Positions 36,621 through 46,497 of a DNA stretch of 64,000 nucleotides are shown here, piece after piece. The notes beneath the pieces are model-generated. The model saw only the letters and a program-made list of their open reading frames with translations, searched no databases and was not told where the DNA came from. The stretch is taken from the NCBI RefSeq assembly GCF_002979865.1, contig NZ_PCPZ01000002.1:593914-657913 (forward strand). The letters run 5' to 3'. Origin of the DNA: Arthrobacter sp. MYb214. Its GTDB lineage: Bacteria > Actinomycetota > Actinomycetes > Actinomycetales > Micrococcaceae. Numbering within the stretch: position 1 is the first letter of the stretch; every line of letters starts with the position of its first letter. The position numbers were made by a program, and so were the translations under genes.

Positions 36621-37922
36621 TCAGGCAGGGAAGGGCGGAAGCGCCTCGGAAAACAGCCATGCGTCCAGGATGTCCTGGATCTCTTCCGCCGGTGCGTAGT
36701 GGCCCAATAGGTCAGCGAATTCCTGCGTGCTCACCGTCGAATGCTGATGCGTGGCGGTCCATTGGCGAAGCATCGTGTAGAAGTCCGTTTCGCCCAGCCG
36801 CCGCATCAGCGCATACAGGGCCAGCGCTCCGCGCTTGTACACCCGGTCATCGAACATGTCCTGGGGCCCGGGGTCCCCGACCATGAAGTCCTGCGGCAAG
36901 CCTTCGAGCATGGCCCACGCGTGGCGGGCACGCTCGTCCAACGCCATCACCTGGGCTTCTTCGGAGTACACCCATTCGCTGAAGCAAGCGAAACCCTCGT
37001 TGAGCCAGATATCCTTCCAGCGCCCCGGAGTCAGGGAGTTGCCGAACCACTGGTGCGCGAACTCGTGGGCGATCAGGCGCTGGGCTTCCCACTGCAGCGA
37101 CAAGTGGTTCTTGCCGAAGATGCTCAAGCCCTGGGCTTCGAGCGGGATCTCCAGTTCGTCATCGACCACGACGATCTTGTAGCTCTCGAACGGGTACGGG
37201 CCGAATTTCCGCTCGAACAGCTCGGCCATCGCCGTCTGCTTCGCGAACGCGCCGCGCACCGGCACCTCGGTTCCCGGAACCGAGTAGGCCACCAGGTGGC
37301 CGCCTTCATCGAAAGGAATCTGGCTATAACGGCCGATCTGCACGGTGGCGAGGTAGCTGGCCATCGGCTCACGCTGCTCGTAGACCCACGTCTCGCGGCT
37401 GGCCGAACGGCGATGGTCCACCAGCTGGCCATTGGCCACGACGCGGTAGCCGGCATCCGCCGAGATCTCGAAGCGGTAGCTGGACTTGTGGCTGGGGTGG
37501 TCGTTGCACGGGTACCAGGTCGAGGCGCCTACTGGCTGGCCGGAGACCAGGATGCCATCGGTGAGCTCTTCCCAGCCAAGCTCGCCCCACAGCCCGTTTT
37601 CTGCCTGCGGGCTGCCGGCATAGCGCAGGTTCAGCTCCACGCGCTCGCCGGCTTTCACCACTGCTGGCAGGGAAACGACCATCCGGTGGTGCTTCTTTGC
37701 CACCGGCACCTTGCGCCCCTGGCAGGTGGCCTTGATGATCTTCAATCCGCTGAGGTTCAACGCGACCTCATTGATATCCTCCAAGGCGCGGATGCGCAGC
37801 ATGGCCCGGCCATCGAGCAGGTTGCTGGCGAGCTTGATGACCAACGACAGGTCATAGTGCTCCACCGTGTACGTCGGGGACCCATGGTGCTTGGTGTACT
37901 CATCGAGTATGCGGTGGGGCAT
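36621..37922 (-). CDS. M1 family metallopeptidase (aminopeptidase N-like)
   Basis: A 433-residue gluzincin. N-terminal beta domain (about 1-185), then catalytic domain with zinc motif HEFAHQWFGN and the third ligand in NEGFACFSEWV. The usual GxMEN substrate loop is replaced by EIPLEAQG, as in a shorter actinobacterial subgroup; the C-terminal armadillo domain of full-length aminopeptidase N is missing. No signal peptide is obvious. It starts 13 bp after the Pls-type synthetase stop on the same strand, so they are very likely co-transcribed. Epsilon-poly-lysine-degrading enzymes reported from Streptomyces include M1-type aminopeptidases, which makes a product-trimming role plausible. Confidence 0.93.
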   Translation of the reverse strand: MPHRILDEYTKHHGSPTYTVEHYDLSLVIKLASNLLDGRAMLRIRALEDINEVALNLSGLKIIKATCQGRKVPVAKKHHRMVVSLPAVVKAGERVELNLRYAGSPQAENGLWGELGWEELTDGILVSGQPVGASTWYPCNDHPSHKSSYRFEISADAGYRVVANGQLVDHRRSASRETWVYEQREPMASYLATVQIGRYSQIPFDEGGHLVAYSVPGTEVPVRGAFAKQTAMAELFERKFGPYPFESYKIVVVDDELEIPLEAQGLSIFGKNHLSLQWEAQRLIAHEFAHQWFGNSLTPGRWKDIWLNEGFACFSEWVYSEEAQVMALDERARHAWAMLEGLPQDFMVGDPGPQDMFDDRVYKRGALALYALMRRLGETDFYTMLRQWTATHQHSTVSTQEFADLLGHYAPAEEIQDILDAWLFSEALPPFPA

Positions 37923-37935
37923 CGGCGGGGAATCC

Positions 37936-40900
37936 TCAGGGTTGTTGGTCAGCCGGTTGCTCGGCTTTGGTCTCGGGTTCGATGTTCCAGCGTACCGCCG
38001 GATTACCGCGCCAGTAGGTATTTGCCGGAAGCACCTCGCCGCGCAGCACCAGGCTGGCTGGCCCGGTGGTGGTGCCTTCGGAGATCCGCGCGGCGGGCAG
38101 GATGACGCTGTGCGGGCCGAGCGTTGCCCCGGCGCCCAGGGACACCGCGTCGATGGACATGATCCGGTCGTGGAACAGGTGGGTTTGCAGGACACTGCCG
38201 CGGTTCACCGTGGCGTGGTCTTCCAATGTCACCAGGTCCGCTTCCGGGAACCAGTAGCTCTCGCACCACACGCCATGGCCGATCTTTGCCCCCTGCGCGC
38301 GCAGGAACCAGACCAAGGCCGGGGTGCCCGAAGCCAAGTGGGCGAACCATTGGGCGCAGACCAGCTCGGTGAAGGAATCCACCATTTCGGTGCGCCATAT
38401 GAAGGAACTCCACAATGCGTGCTCGCCCGGGCGAATCACGCCAACCACCAGCCACTTGGCGGCGACCGCCACCAGGGCGGCGACTGCTCCGGCCAGGACC
38501 AGCACCGCGCCGGAAAGCAGGATCGCGACCAGCGGGTTGAAGTAGGCGGTCAAGGCGGACAGCGCCCAAAGCACGCCGCCGGCAATTCCGACCGTGGTGA
38601 ACACCGCGAGGCCACGGGTCAGCTCCCACCCCGCCCGCATCGCCTTGAGCTTCAGGGTTGGGCGGTAGGTCAGATCCGATTCGCCTTCCACGGTGGTGCG
38701 GCGCAGCTTGTGCGGGGGCGAGCCGATCCACGAGGTGCCGGCCTTCATCTTCTTCGGCGTGGCCGACAGCACCGCGATTAGCGAGCGCTTGGGCACCCGG
38801 CGCCCGGCATGCAGGATGCCGGAGTTGCCCAGGAAGGCCTTCTTGCCCACGCGAACCGGGGCAATGTGCATCCAGCCGCCACCGAGCTCATAGGAAGCAA
38901 CCATGGTGTCATCGGCCAGGAACGCACCCGAGGAAATGGTGGTCATCTTCGGAATCAGCAGCACCGTGGAGATCTCCACGTCGCGGCCCACCTTGGCACC
39001 GAGCAGGCGCAGCCAGATCGGGGTGAAGAGCGAGGCGTAGAGCGGGAAGAGCAGGTCGCGGGCGGTATCCAAGACGCGTTCGGTAGCCCAGGCCTGCCAG
39101 CCAACGCGGGAAGTGACCGGATGCCACCCCTCTGCCAGGCCGATGGAAAGCAGGCGGACAATAACGATGGTCAGCACCATGGTGGCCAGGAACCACACGG
39201 TGGCGCCCAGCAGCACGGCCGGAATGAACCGCCAGCCGATCCCGGCCAGCGATTGCGCGCTGCCAAGTACCGGGGCTATGGCCAGCAACGCGGCAATCAC
39301 CGGAAGCCACTGTGCGAGGTTCAACGCCATGGAACCGATGCCGCCCAGAATACGGGGCAGCGCCTTGTGCTCCGGTTCCTGCGTTGGCCACTTCGGCTTG
39401 GCCTTGCCTTCGCGCTGCGCCGGCGAACCGGCATAGCGGGAATGGCTGCGGGCCTGGCCGTAGACCGCGGATCCGGCTTCAACGATGGTGTGCGCACCGA
39501 TGGCTGCCCCGGGGGCCAAGGTGCTGCGGGCGCCGATGGAGGCGTGGGCGCCGATCTCAATGGTGCCCACGTGCAGCTTGTCCCCGTCGATCCAGTAGCC
39601 CGAGATATCCACCTCGGGCTCGATGGAGGCTCCGGGGCCGACTCGCAGCATGCCGGTGACCGGTGGCAGGGTGTGCATGGTCGCGGTGCGGTCGATCTGC
39701 GCACCGAGCATCCGCGCATACCAAGGCAGCAGCGGAGCGGACGCCAAGGACACCGGATCGACCACGTCGGCGATGTGCTGGGCCACCCAGAGGCGCAGGT
39801 GCACCGAACCCGAGCGGGGGTAGGTCCCCGGCTTCAAGCCGCGGAGCAAGAGCTTCGTGGCCGCGATGGACAGGCCCATGCGCCCTACCGGGGTCACGAA
39901 GACCAGCCAGAGGCCGGCAAGCACGTACCACGGGGTCGGCAGGTGCGCCTCGAAAACACCGAGGAACACCAGCAACAGGTGTCCGAGCATGAGGTAGGTG
40001 AACCAGCGCAGGCCCGAGAGGATGAACAGCGGCGCGGCGGCCAGGGACTGCGCCCATTGGGTTCCCCGCTGGGTGCGCTTGACCATGCGCGGCTGCGCCG
40101 GCGTCGCGGATTGCTGCTGGCTGCCGAGGTATTCGAGCAGTGCGCCAAAACGCGGGTAGTCGTAGAGCTGCGCGACGGTCAGGTCCGGGTAGCAGGCACG
40201 CAGTGCCGAAACCAGCTGGGCCGCGGCCAGCGACCCGCCACCGGAAGCGAAGAAATCGGCGTCCAGGCCGGCGGCCGAAGCGCCCAGCGCGCCGCGCCAA
40301 GCTTCGGCAAGGAACTGCCCGGTCTCATCGAGCTCGGGCAGGCCGGAGCCCTCGGCAGCCAGTTCGGCGCCCGGCAACGGCCACGGCAGCGCATTGCGGT
40401 CCACCTTGCCGCTGGTCTTCATCGGCAGGCTGCCCATCACCGCCAGGATCGGCACCATCGGCGCTGGCAGGTCGGCAAGCAAGCGGGTGCGCGCTGCCCC
40501 CAGATCGTAGTTTTCCGCTGCCTGCAGGTAGCCGACCAGGACCTTGTTGCCGGTGGCGGTCTCGCGTACCGCTACCGCCGCGGAAGAAACTTCGGGAAGG
40601 GAGTTGAGCGCGGCGTCGATTTCGCCCAGCTCGATACGCCGACCGCCGATCTTCACCTGGTCATCCACGCGGCCGATGAAGATCAGCCCCAGCGGGTCAT
40701 TGATGACCATATCGCCCGAGCGGTAGGCGCGCTCCCAGCCCAAGGTGGGCATCGGCGCGTACTTCTCGGCATCCTTTTCCGGATCCAGGTAGCGGGCCAG
40801 TCCCACGCCGCCGATGATCAGCTCCCCGGATTCCCCTTCGGCGACCGGGATCCCCTCGGTATCAACCACCGCCAGATCCCAACCGTCCAGCGGCAGGCCG

Positions 40901-41871
40901 ATGCGTACCGGCACGCTGCCGTCCATGGTGGCGCCGCAGGCTACCACGGTCGCTTCGGTCGGTCCGTAGGTGTTCCAGACTTCGCGGCCTTCGGTGGCTA
41001 GCCGCCCGGCCAGTTCCGGCGGGCAGGCCTCGCCGCCGAAAATCAGCAGGCGCACCGAGTCCAGGGCCTGCGCTGGCCACAGCGCCGCCAGGGTGGGCAC
41101 GGTGGAAACGGCGGTAATGGAACGGGAAATCAGCCACGGGCCCAGGTCCATGCCGCTGCGCACCAGGGCGCGCGGGGCCGGGACCAGACAGGAGCCGTTG
41201 CGCCAGGCGATCCACATTTCCTCGCAGGAGGCATCGAAGGCGACCGACAGTCCGGCGAGCACCCGGTCGGTGGTGTTCAGCGGATCGCCGGGCAGGAACA
41301 TCTTCGCTTCGGCATCCACGAAGGCCGCTGCCGAACGGTGGGTGACCGCGACGCCCTTGGGCTTGCCGGTGGAACCGGAAGTGAAGATGATCCATGCGTC
41401 ATCTTCCAGTCCAGGCATTCGCGGGTTCGCAAAGGGCTTGGGGCGCTGGCTATCGGCCACGACGGTATCGCGTCCCTTGATGATGCCCGCGACTTCGGCC
41501 TCGGTGAACACGGTCTTGGCGCGCTCGTCGGGGTCATCGGCATCGACCGGGACATAGGCGGCCCCAACCCACATGATCGCGAGGATCCATTCATACAGGT
41601 GCCGGGTGCCCGATTCAACGCGCACGCCGATGCGGTCGCCGGCGCCCAGGCCCTGGGCATGCAGCCGCCGGGCCTTGTTCTTGACCTCTTCGAGCAGCTC
41701 CGCGTAGCTCTCTACGCGTTCGCCGTCGTCAATGGCCGGCGCATCGGGATGAGCCTGGGCGGTGGCCTGCAGGATGTCCATGAGGGTGCGCGCAGCCGGC
41801 GCCAGGGTTCCGGAGGGGAACTGGGGTGGATGGATTGGTGCATCCGGCGCTGGAGTTCGTTCGTTGTCCAT
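37936..41871 (-). CDS. Pls/PosA-type membrane non-ribosomal peptide synthetase
   Basis: A 1311-residue protein with adenylation domain (about 35-515), carrier domain (Ser547 in GGGSLAA), then three pairs of membrane helices (about 615-670, 835-900, 1050-1110) alternating with three left-handed-beta-helix-like hexapeptide domains. No condensation or thioesterase domain. This is the architecture of epsilon-poly-L-lysine synthetase (Pls), whose C-terminal tandem domains build isopeptide bonds. A-domain motifs: FTSGSTGKPKG (A3), NTYGPTEATV (A5), YRSGDM (A7), GGRRIELGEIDA (A8) and SGKVDRNALP (A10). Read by eye against gramicidin synthetase PheA, the pocket is D-A-E-S-I-G-T-V-V-K, close to lysine codes. 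ATG 41871 is preferred; the frame extends 37 codons upstream without conserved sequence. Confidence 0.93.
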   Translation of the reverse strand: MDNERTPAPDAPIHPPQFPSGTLAPAARTLMDILQATAQAHPDAPAIDDGERVESYAELLEEVKNKARRLHAQGLGAGDRIGVRVESGTRHLYEWILAIMWVGAAYVPVDADDPDERAKTVFTEAEVAGIIKGRDTVVADSQRPKPFANPRMPGLEDDAWIIFTSGSTGKPKGVAVTHRSAAAFVDAEAKMFLPGDPLNTTDRVLAGLSVAFDASCEEMWIAWRNGSCLVPAPRALVRSGMDLGPWLISRSITAVSTVPTLAALWPAQALDSVRLLIFGGEACPPELAGRLATEGREVWNTYGPTEATVVACGATMDGSVPVRIGLPLDGWDLAVVDTEGIPVAEGESGELIIGGVGLARYLDPEKDAEKYAPMPTLGWERAYRSGDMVINDPLGLIFIGRVDDQVKIGGRRIELGEIDAALNSLPEVSSAAVAVRETATGNKVLVGYLQAAENYDLGAARTRLLADLPAPMVPILAVMGSLPMKTSGKVDRNALPWPLPGAELAAEGSGLPELDETGQFLAEAWRGALGASAAGLDADFFASGGGSLAAAQLVSALRACYPDLTVAQLYDYPRFGALLEYLGSQQQSATPAQPRMVKRTQRGTQWAQSLAAAPLFILSGLRWFTYLMLGHLLLVFLGVFEAHLPTPWYVLAGLWLVFVTPVGRMGLSIAATKLLLRGLKPGTYPRSGSVHLRLWVAQHIADVVDPVSLASAPLLPWYARMLGAQIDRTATMHTLPPVTGMLRVGPGASIEPEVDISGYWIDGDKLHVGTIEIGAHASIGARSTLAPGAAIGAHTIVEAGSAVYGQARSHSRYAGSPAQREGKAKPKWPTQEPEHKALPRILGGIGSMALNLAQWLPVIAALLAIAPVLGSAQSLAGIGWRFIPAVLLGATVWFLATMVLTIVIVRLLSIGLAEGWHPVTSRVGWQAWATERVLDTARDLLFPLYASLFTPIWLRLLGAKVGRDVEISTVLLIPKMTTISSGAFLADDTMVASYELGGGWMHIAPVRVGKKAFLGNSGILHAGRRVPKRSLIAVLSATPKKMKAGTSWIGSPPHKLRRTTVEGESDLTYRPTLKLKAMRAGWELTRGLAVFTTVGIAGGVLWALSALTAYFNPLVAILLSGAVLVLAGAVAALVAVAAKWLVVGVIRPGEHALWSSFIWRTEMVDSFTELVCAQWFAHLASGTPALVWFLRAQGAKIGHGVWCESYWFPEADLVTLEDHATVNRGSVLQTHLFHDRIMSIDAVSLGAGATLGPHSVILPAARISEGTTTGPASLVLRGEVLPANTYWRGNPAVRWNIEPETKAEQPADQQP

Positions 41872-42078
41872 GCTGATCGGATCCGTCCCTTCACTATGAG
41901 TGCAAGATGGGTCGCTGGGGGAGAGCGTCCCAGAAGTGAAGTGGATCCTGGAGGGGTGGAACGCAAGGGTTCCAGTCACCATTAAAGCGTGTTACGGGTT
42001 AAGAGCGGAAAAATCTGATTGAAGTGTCATGCATCTCTCAACTGTTGCGGACCGGCGGCAGCAACGAGCGCGCGGTGA
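41872..42078 (-). promoter_or_regulatory. Upstream region of the Pls-type synthetase
   Basis: About 200 bp holding the start region of the synthetase. On the minus strand TAACAC and TTTAAT lie near 41983-41996; neither pairs with a clear -35. No gene seen. Confidence 0.3.
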
Positions 42079-42120
42079 ATGCCGGCATCGCCCCGGTGCT
42101 CTCGGGGCAGATGCCGGCAT
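42079..42120 (-). terminator. Terminator after quinone oxidoreductase gene
   Basis: ATGCCGGCATC (42079-42089) plus GCCCC pair with GGGGC and GATGCCGGCAT (42110-42120) with one bulged base. Confidence 0.82.
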
Positions 42121-42147
42121 GCCCAGCCTGCGGATGCCCGGCCATCG

Positions 42148-43116
42148 CTAGGGAACCAGGATGACCTTGCCGGTGGTGGCGCGCGATTCCAGCGCGGCAT
42201 GGGCCGCGGCGGCTTCGGCCAGCGGGAACTCGGCGCCGATGCGCACATCGATGTCCCCGGTGGCGACCCAGCCGAAGATATCGCCGAAGCGCCAGTGCAG
42301 CTCCTGCTCGGTGGCCAGGAAGTCATCGAGCTTCGGCCGGGTCACGCTCAGCGAACCGCCGGCGTTCAGCCGCTGCAGGTTGAAGTCCGGGACCTGGCCG
42401 CTGGCCCCGCCGAAGAGCACCAGGGTGCCGCGCCGGCGCAGGGCTGCCAGCGAGGTCTCGAAGGTGTCCTTGCCGATGCCGTCGTAGACCGCGTGCACGC
42501 CCGCGCCGCCGGTGACCTGCGCGACGGTGTCCGCCACCTGGTCGTAATCCACCACGTAGTCGGCTCCGGCCGCCTTGGCCAGGTCCTTCTTTTCCTGCGT
42601 GGAGGCGGTGGTGATCACGGTGGCGCCCTTGAGCTTGAGCAGCTGGGTGAGGATCAGGCCCACGCCGCCAGCGCCCGCGTAGGTCAAGACGGTATCGCCG
42701 GAGCGCACCATGTAGCTCGAATGCACCAGGTAGTGCGCGGTCATGCCCTGCAGCGGCAGCGCGGCGGCGATGCTCAGGTTCACCGCATCGGGCACCTTGC
42801 CCGCGCGCTTGGCTTCCACCAGCGCGTACTGGGCGTAGCCCCGGGAGCCGGAGGCGGTGGCCACCCGGTCGCCCACCTGGTACTTCTGCACGCCCTCGCC
42901 GATCTGCTCCACCACGCCGGAGAATTCGCTGCCCGGGGTGAAGGGGTAGTCCACCGTGTACACGCCGCTGCGCTGGTAGGTTTCGATGAAGTTCACGCCG
43001 GTGGCCGCGACCTTCACCAGCAGCTGGCCCGGGCCCGGGGCAGGGACCGGGATCTGATCCGGGACCAGCCCGCTGGCATCGGTCGGTTCGTGAACCACAA
43101 TGGCTTGCTGCTGCAT
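42148..43116 (-). CDS. NADPH:quinone oxidoreductase, zeta-crystallin type
   Basis: A 322-residue zinc-free medium-chain dehydrogenase. GroES-like N-domain with GVNFIETYQRSGVY and PGSEFSGVVEQIGEGV; Rossmann fold with TYAGAGGVGLILTQLLK (core GAGGVGL). The family reduces quinones with NADPH, one electron at a time. AAGGAG stands before ATG 43116. It is separated from the synthetase by a terminator and is probably unrelated to it. It diverges from argC. Confidence 0.92.
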   Translation of the reverse strand: MQQQAIVVHEPTDASGLVPDQIPVPAPGPGQLLVKVAATGVNFIETYQRSGVYTVDYPFTPGSEFSGVVEQIGEGVQKYQVGDRVATASGSRGYAQYALVEAKRAGKVPDAVNLSIAAALPLQGMTAHYLVHSSYMVRSGDTVLTYAGAGGVGLILTQLLKLKGATVITTASTQEKKDLAKAAGADYVVDYDQVADTVAQVTGGAGVHAVYDGIGKDTFETSLAALRRRGTLVLFGGASGQVPDFNLQRLNAGGSLSVTRPKLDDFLATEQELHWRFGDIFGWVATGDIDVRIGAEFPLAEAAAAHAALESRATTGKVILVP

Positions 43117-43248
43117 AGTGCCGCGCTCCTTAAGCTGCGTGTTTCGATCCCGGCACGCGATGCCGGGACGGTCTCCAGGGCCAGTTTAGGACTTCGGAGC
43201 GCTGCGCGGGCACCGTGGGGCGGATGTCGGGTTACGTGACGAAGAATT

Positions 43249-43265
43249 TTATGAATATTTATTAG
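43249..43265 (+). promoter_or_regulatory. ARG box 1 upstream of argC
   Basis: TTATGAATATTTATTAG resembles the ArgR operator (TGAAT-N4-ATTCA type). Exactly 20 bp before box 2. Confidence 0.7.
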
Positions 43266-43268
43266 CCT

Positions 43269-43285
43269 GCATGAATAATTCGCGG
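43269..43285 (+). promoter_or_regulatory. ARG box 2 upstream of argC
   Basis: GCATGAATAATTCGCGG, abutting the -10 hexamer, so ArgR binding would block RNA polymerase. Confidence 0.7.
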
Positions 43286-43300
43286 TAGAATCAGGTCATG
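43286..43300 (+). promoter_or_regulatory. Leaderless promoter of arg operon
   Basis: TAGAAT (43286-43291), six bases, then ATG at 43298; no ribosome binding site. Confidence 0.65.
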
Positions 43301-44329
43301 ACGATTTCAGTAGCTGTTTCCGGCGCCAGTGGATACGCCGGTGGCGAGGTCCTGCGCATCCTCGCGGCCCACCCAGAAGTAGAGATTGGCGCGATCACCG
43401 CGCATTCGCAGGCCGGGCAGCGGCTCGGCTCGATCGCCCCGCACCTGCATGCGCTCGCCGATCGCGTCCTGCTGGACACCACCGTGGAAAACCTCGCCGG
43501 GCACGACGTCGTGTTCCTGGCCCTGCCGCACGGCGCATCGGCCGCCGTGGCCGCGGCGCTGCCCGAATCCACCCTGGTCATCGACGCCGGCGCGGACCAC
43601 CGGCTGGAATCCGCCGAGGCCTGGGAGAAATTCTACGGCTCGGAGCATGCCGGCTCCTGGCCCTATGGCCTGCCCGAACTTCCCGGTGCGCGCGAAAAGC
43701 TGGTGGGCACCAAGCGCGTGGCCGTCCCGGGCTGCTACCCGACCGGCGCGCAGCTGGCCCTGGCTCCGGGCTTCGCCGCTGGCCTGCTGGAAGCCGACGA
43801 CGTGGTCATCGTTTCCGCCTCGGGCACCTCGGGCGCCGGCAAGTCGCTGAAGCCCAACCTGCTGGGCAGCGAAACCATGGGCTCGATGAGCACCTACGGG
43901 GTGGGCGGGTCCCACCGCCACATCCCGGAAATGGAGCAGGGCTTCTCCCAGCTCGCCGGCGAACCGGTCACCGTCTCCTTCACCCCCACCCTGGCCCCGA
44001 TGCCGCGCGGCATCCTGACCACCGCCACCGCCAAGGCCAAGCCCGAGGTGAGCGAAGCGCAGCTGCGCGAAACCTGGTCCGCGGCCTATGCCGACGAGCT
44101 CTTCGTGCACCTGCTGCCCGAGGGCCAATGGCCGACCACCGGGGCGGTGCAGGGATCGAACCACGTCCAGCTGCAGCTGGCCTTCGACACCCACGCCAAC
44201 CGCGTGATCGTCACCGCCGCACTGGATAATCTCACCAAGGGCACCGCAGGTGCCGCGGTCCAGTCGATGAACATCGCACTGGGACTGGAAGAAAACACCG
44301 GATTGCTCATGCAAGGAGTTGCACCGTGA
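43298..44329 (+). CDS. argC: N-acetyl-gamma-glutamyl-phosphate reductase
   Basis: A 343-residue NADPH-dependent enzyme, third step of arginine synthesis. N-terminal Rossmann motif [16 protein letters not shown] and the catalytic cysteine in [15 protein letters not shown]. First gene of argCJBDFR; it overlaps argJ by 4 bp (GTGA). Confidence 0.97.
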   Translation: MTISVAVSGASGYAGGEVLRILAAHPEVEIGAITAHSQAGQRLGSIAPHLHALADRVLLDTTVENLAGHDVVFLALPHGASAAVAAALPESTLVIDAGADHRLESAEAWEKFYGSEHAGSWPYGLPELPGAREKLVGTKRVAVPGCYPTGAQLALAPGFAAGLLEADDVVIVSASGTSGAGKSLKPNLLGSETMGSMSTYGVGGSHRHIPEMEQGFSQLAGEPVTVSFTPTLAPMPRGILTTATAKAKPEVSEAQLRETWSAAYADELFVHLLPEGQWPTTGAVQGSNHVQLQLAFDTHANRVIVTAALDNLTKGTAGAAVQSMNIALGLEENTGLLMQGVAP

Positions 44330-45540
44330 GCCTCGCGCACACCAACACCCACCCATCCGCTGCCGCCACCGGGGTCACCGCACCGGCGGGCTTCGCCGCC
44401 GCCGGCGTCCCGGCAGGCCTGAAGTCCACCGGCAAGAACGACGTGGTCGTGGTCAAAAACCTCGGCCCGCAGTTCACCGCCGCCGGCGTATTCACCTCCA
44501 ACCGCGTGGCCGCCGCCCCGGTGCACTGGTCCAAGCAGGTGCTGGCCGACGGCCGCATCGACGCCGTGGTGCTCAACTCCGGCGGGGCCAACGCCTGCAC
44601 CGGCGCCGAAGGCTTCGCGAACACCCACAAGACCGCCGAATACGCCGCGCAGCTGCTCTCGGTTTCCGCCGGCGACGTGGCCGTGGCGTCCACCGGGCTG
44701 ATCGGGATGCAGCTGCCCATGGACAAGCTGCTGCCCGGGGTCCAGGCTGCCGCCGGGGCGCTGGCCGACGACCAGAACGCGGCCGATGCGGCCGCCGCGG
44801 GCATCATGACCACCGACACCGTGCCGAAGCTGGTCTCCCGTATCGTCGGGGCACCGGGCTCCGGCCAGGTCATCATCGGCGGCATGGCCAAGGGCGCGGG
44901 CATGCTCGCCCCGGCGCTGGCCACCATGCTGGTGGTGCTCACCACCGATGCGGTGCTGACCTCCGCACAGGCCGATGCCGCGTTGCGCGCCGCCACCGCG
45001 ATGAGCTTCGACCGCGCGGACTCCGATGGCTGCATGTCCACCAACGACACCGTGCTGCTGCTGGCCTCCGGCGCCTCGGGCGCCGCCCCGGACCTGGCCG
45101 AGTTCACCGCGGCGCTGACCGACGCCTGCTGCGAGCTGGCCGCGAAGCTGATCGAGGACGCCGAGGGCGCGCAGCACACCATCGCGATCCGCACCTTCAA
45201 TGCCGCTACCGAGGCCGACGCCCTGGAAGTATCCAAGGCCGTCTCGCGCTCCAATCTGGTCAAGACCGCGGTCTTCGGCAAGGATCCGAACTGGGGCCGG
45301 GTGCTCTCCGAGGTCGGCACCACCAAGGCCGCGTTCGAACCCGATGAGCTGAACGTGTCGATCAACTCCGTGATGGTCTGCAAGAACGGCGGGGTGGGCG
45401 AGGACCGCAGCCTGGTTTCGCTCGAAGAACGCAACGTGTTGATCGAGATCGACCTGAACGCGGGCACCGAGGAAGCCACCGTGCTGACCAACGACCTGAC
45501 CCACGACTACGTCCACGAGAACTCCGCCTACTCCAGCTAG
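44326..45540 (+). CDS. argJ: Bifunctional glutamate N-acetyltransferase / ornithine acetyltransferase
   Basis: A 404-residue ArgJ that recycles the acetyl group in the arginine pathway. The self-cleavage site and nucleophile threonine lie in [20 protein letters not shown] (at AT-M-L), so the precursor splits into alpha and beta chains. Starts at GTG within the argC stop. Whether it is bifunctional or ornithine-only cannot be told by eye; no argA is in the window. Confidence 0.97.
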   Translation: MSLAHTNTHPSAAATGVTAPAGFAAAGVPAGLKSTGKNDVVVVKNLGPQFTAAGVFTSNRVAAAPVHWSKQVLADGRIDAVVLNSGGANACTGAEGFANTHKTAEYAAQLLSVSAGDVAVASTGLIGMQLPMDKLLPGVQAAAGALADDQNAADAAAAGIMTTDTVPKLVSRIVGAPGSGQVIIGGMAKGAGMLAPALATMLVVLTTDAVLTSAQADAALRAATAMSFDRADSDGCMSTNDTVLLLASGASGAAPDLAEFTAALTDACCELAAKLIEDAEGAQHTIAIRTFNAATEADALEVSKAVSRSNLVKTAVFGKDPNWGRVLSEVGTTKAAFEPDELNVSINSVMVCKNGGVGEDRSLVSLEERNVLIEIDLNAGTEEATVLTNDLTHDYVHENSAYSS

Positions 45541-45561
45541 GCAGAAACTAGGAACACTCCC

Positions 45562-46497
45562 ATGGCCCACACCGCCCGCACCAACCTGGGCATCGCCCAG
45601 TCCAAGGCCGAAGCGCTCATCGAGGCGCTGCCCTGGATCCAGCGCTTCGCCGGGACCACGATGGTCATCAAATACGGTGGCAACGCGATGGTCAACGACG
45701 ATCTGCGCCGCGCCTTCGCCGAGGACATCGTGTTCCTGCGCCACGCCGGGATCAACCCGGTGGTGGTGCACGGCGGGGGACCGCAGATCAACAGGATGCT
45801 CGACACCCTCGGGATCGACTCCGAATTCCGCGGCGGGCTGCGGGTGACCACCCCCGAAGCCATGGACGTGGTGCGGATGGTGCTCACCGGCCAGGTGCAG
45901 CGCGACCTGGTCGGCCTGATCAACTCGCACGGACCCTACTCGGTGGGCATGTCCGGCGAGGACGGCGCCACCTTGCAGGCAGTGCGCACCGGCACGGTCG
46001 TGGACGGCCTGCCCGTGGACCTGGGGCTGGTCGGCGAGGTCACCACCGTGCGCACCGACCAGGTGGACTCGCTGGTGGATGCCGGGATGATCCCGGTCAT
46101 CTCCACCGTCGCCCCGGAGTTCGACGAATCCGGCGAGCCCACCGGCGCGGTGCTGAACGTCAACGCGGATACCGCCGCGGCCGCGCTGGCCACCGCGCTG
46201 GGCGCCGCCAAGCTGGTGATCCTCACCGACGTGGAGGGCCTGTACGCCGCCTGGCCGGACAAGTCCTCGCTGATCAGCTCGATCACCAACGACGAGCTGC
46301 GCACCATGCTGCCGTCCCTGGAATCGGGCATGATCCCGAAAATGGGCGCCTGCCTCAAAGCCGTCGACGGGGGCGTGGGCCAGGCCCACATCGTCGATGG
46401 CCGCGCCCCGCACTCGATGCTGCTGGAAATCTTCACCACCGCCGGCGTGGGCACCCAGGTGCTCCCGGCCTCCGCACAAAAGAAGGACGCCAAGTGA
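45562..46497 (+). CDS. argB: Acetylglutamate kinase
   Basis: A 311-residue amino acid kinase phosphorylating N-acetylglutamate. Motifs [10 protein letters not shown] and [14 protein letters not shown] near the N-terminus, and [17 protein letters not shown] (core LTDVEGLY) and [17 protein letters not shown] (core GMIPKMGAC) toward the C-terminus. An N-terminal helix of about 20 residues fits arginine-sensitive hexameric forms. Confidence 0.97.
   Translation: MAHTARTNLGIAQSKAEALIEALPWIQRFAGTTMVIKYGGNAMVNDDLRRAFAEDIVFLRHAGINPVVVHGGGPQINRMLDTLGIDSEFRGGLRVTTPEAMDVVRMVLTGQVQRDLVGLINSHGPYSVGMSGEDGATLQAVRTGTVVDGLPVDLGLVGEVTTVRTDQVDSLVDAGMIPVISTVAPEFDESGEPTGAVLNVNADTAAAALATALGAAKLVILTDVEGLYAAWPDKSSLISSITNDELRTMLPSLESGMIPKMGACLKAVDGGVGQAHIVDGRAPHSMLLEIFTTAGVGTQVLPASAQKKDAK

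Noticed and set aside
38809..41001. 730-codon plus-strand open frame antisense to the Pls-type synthetase
   Set aside because: No domains, biased composition; the minus strand has all adenylation motifs.
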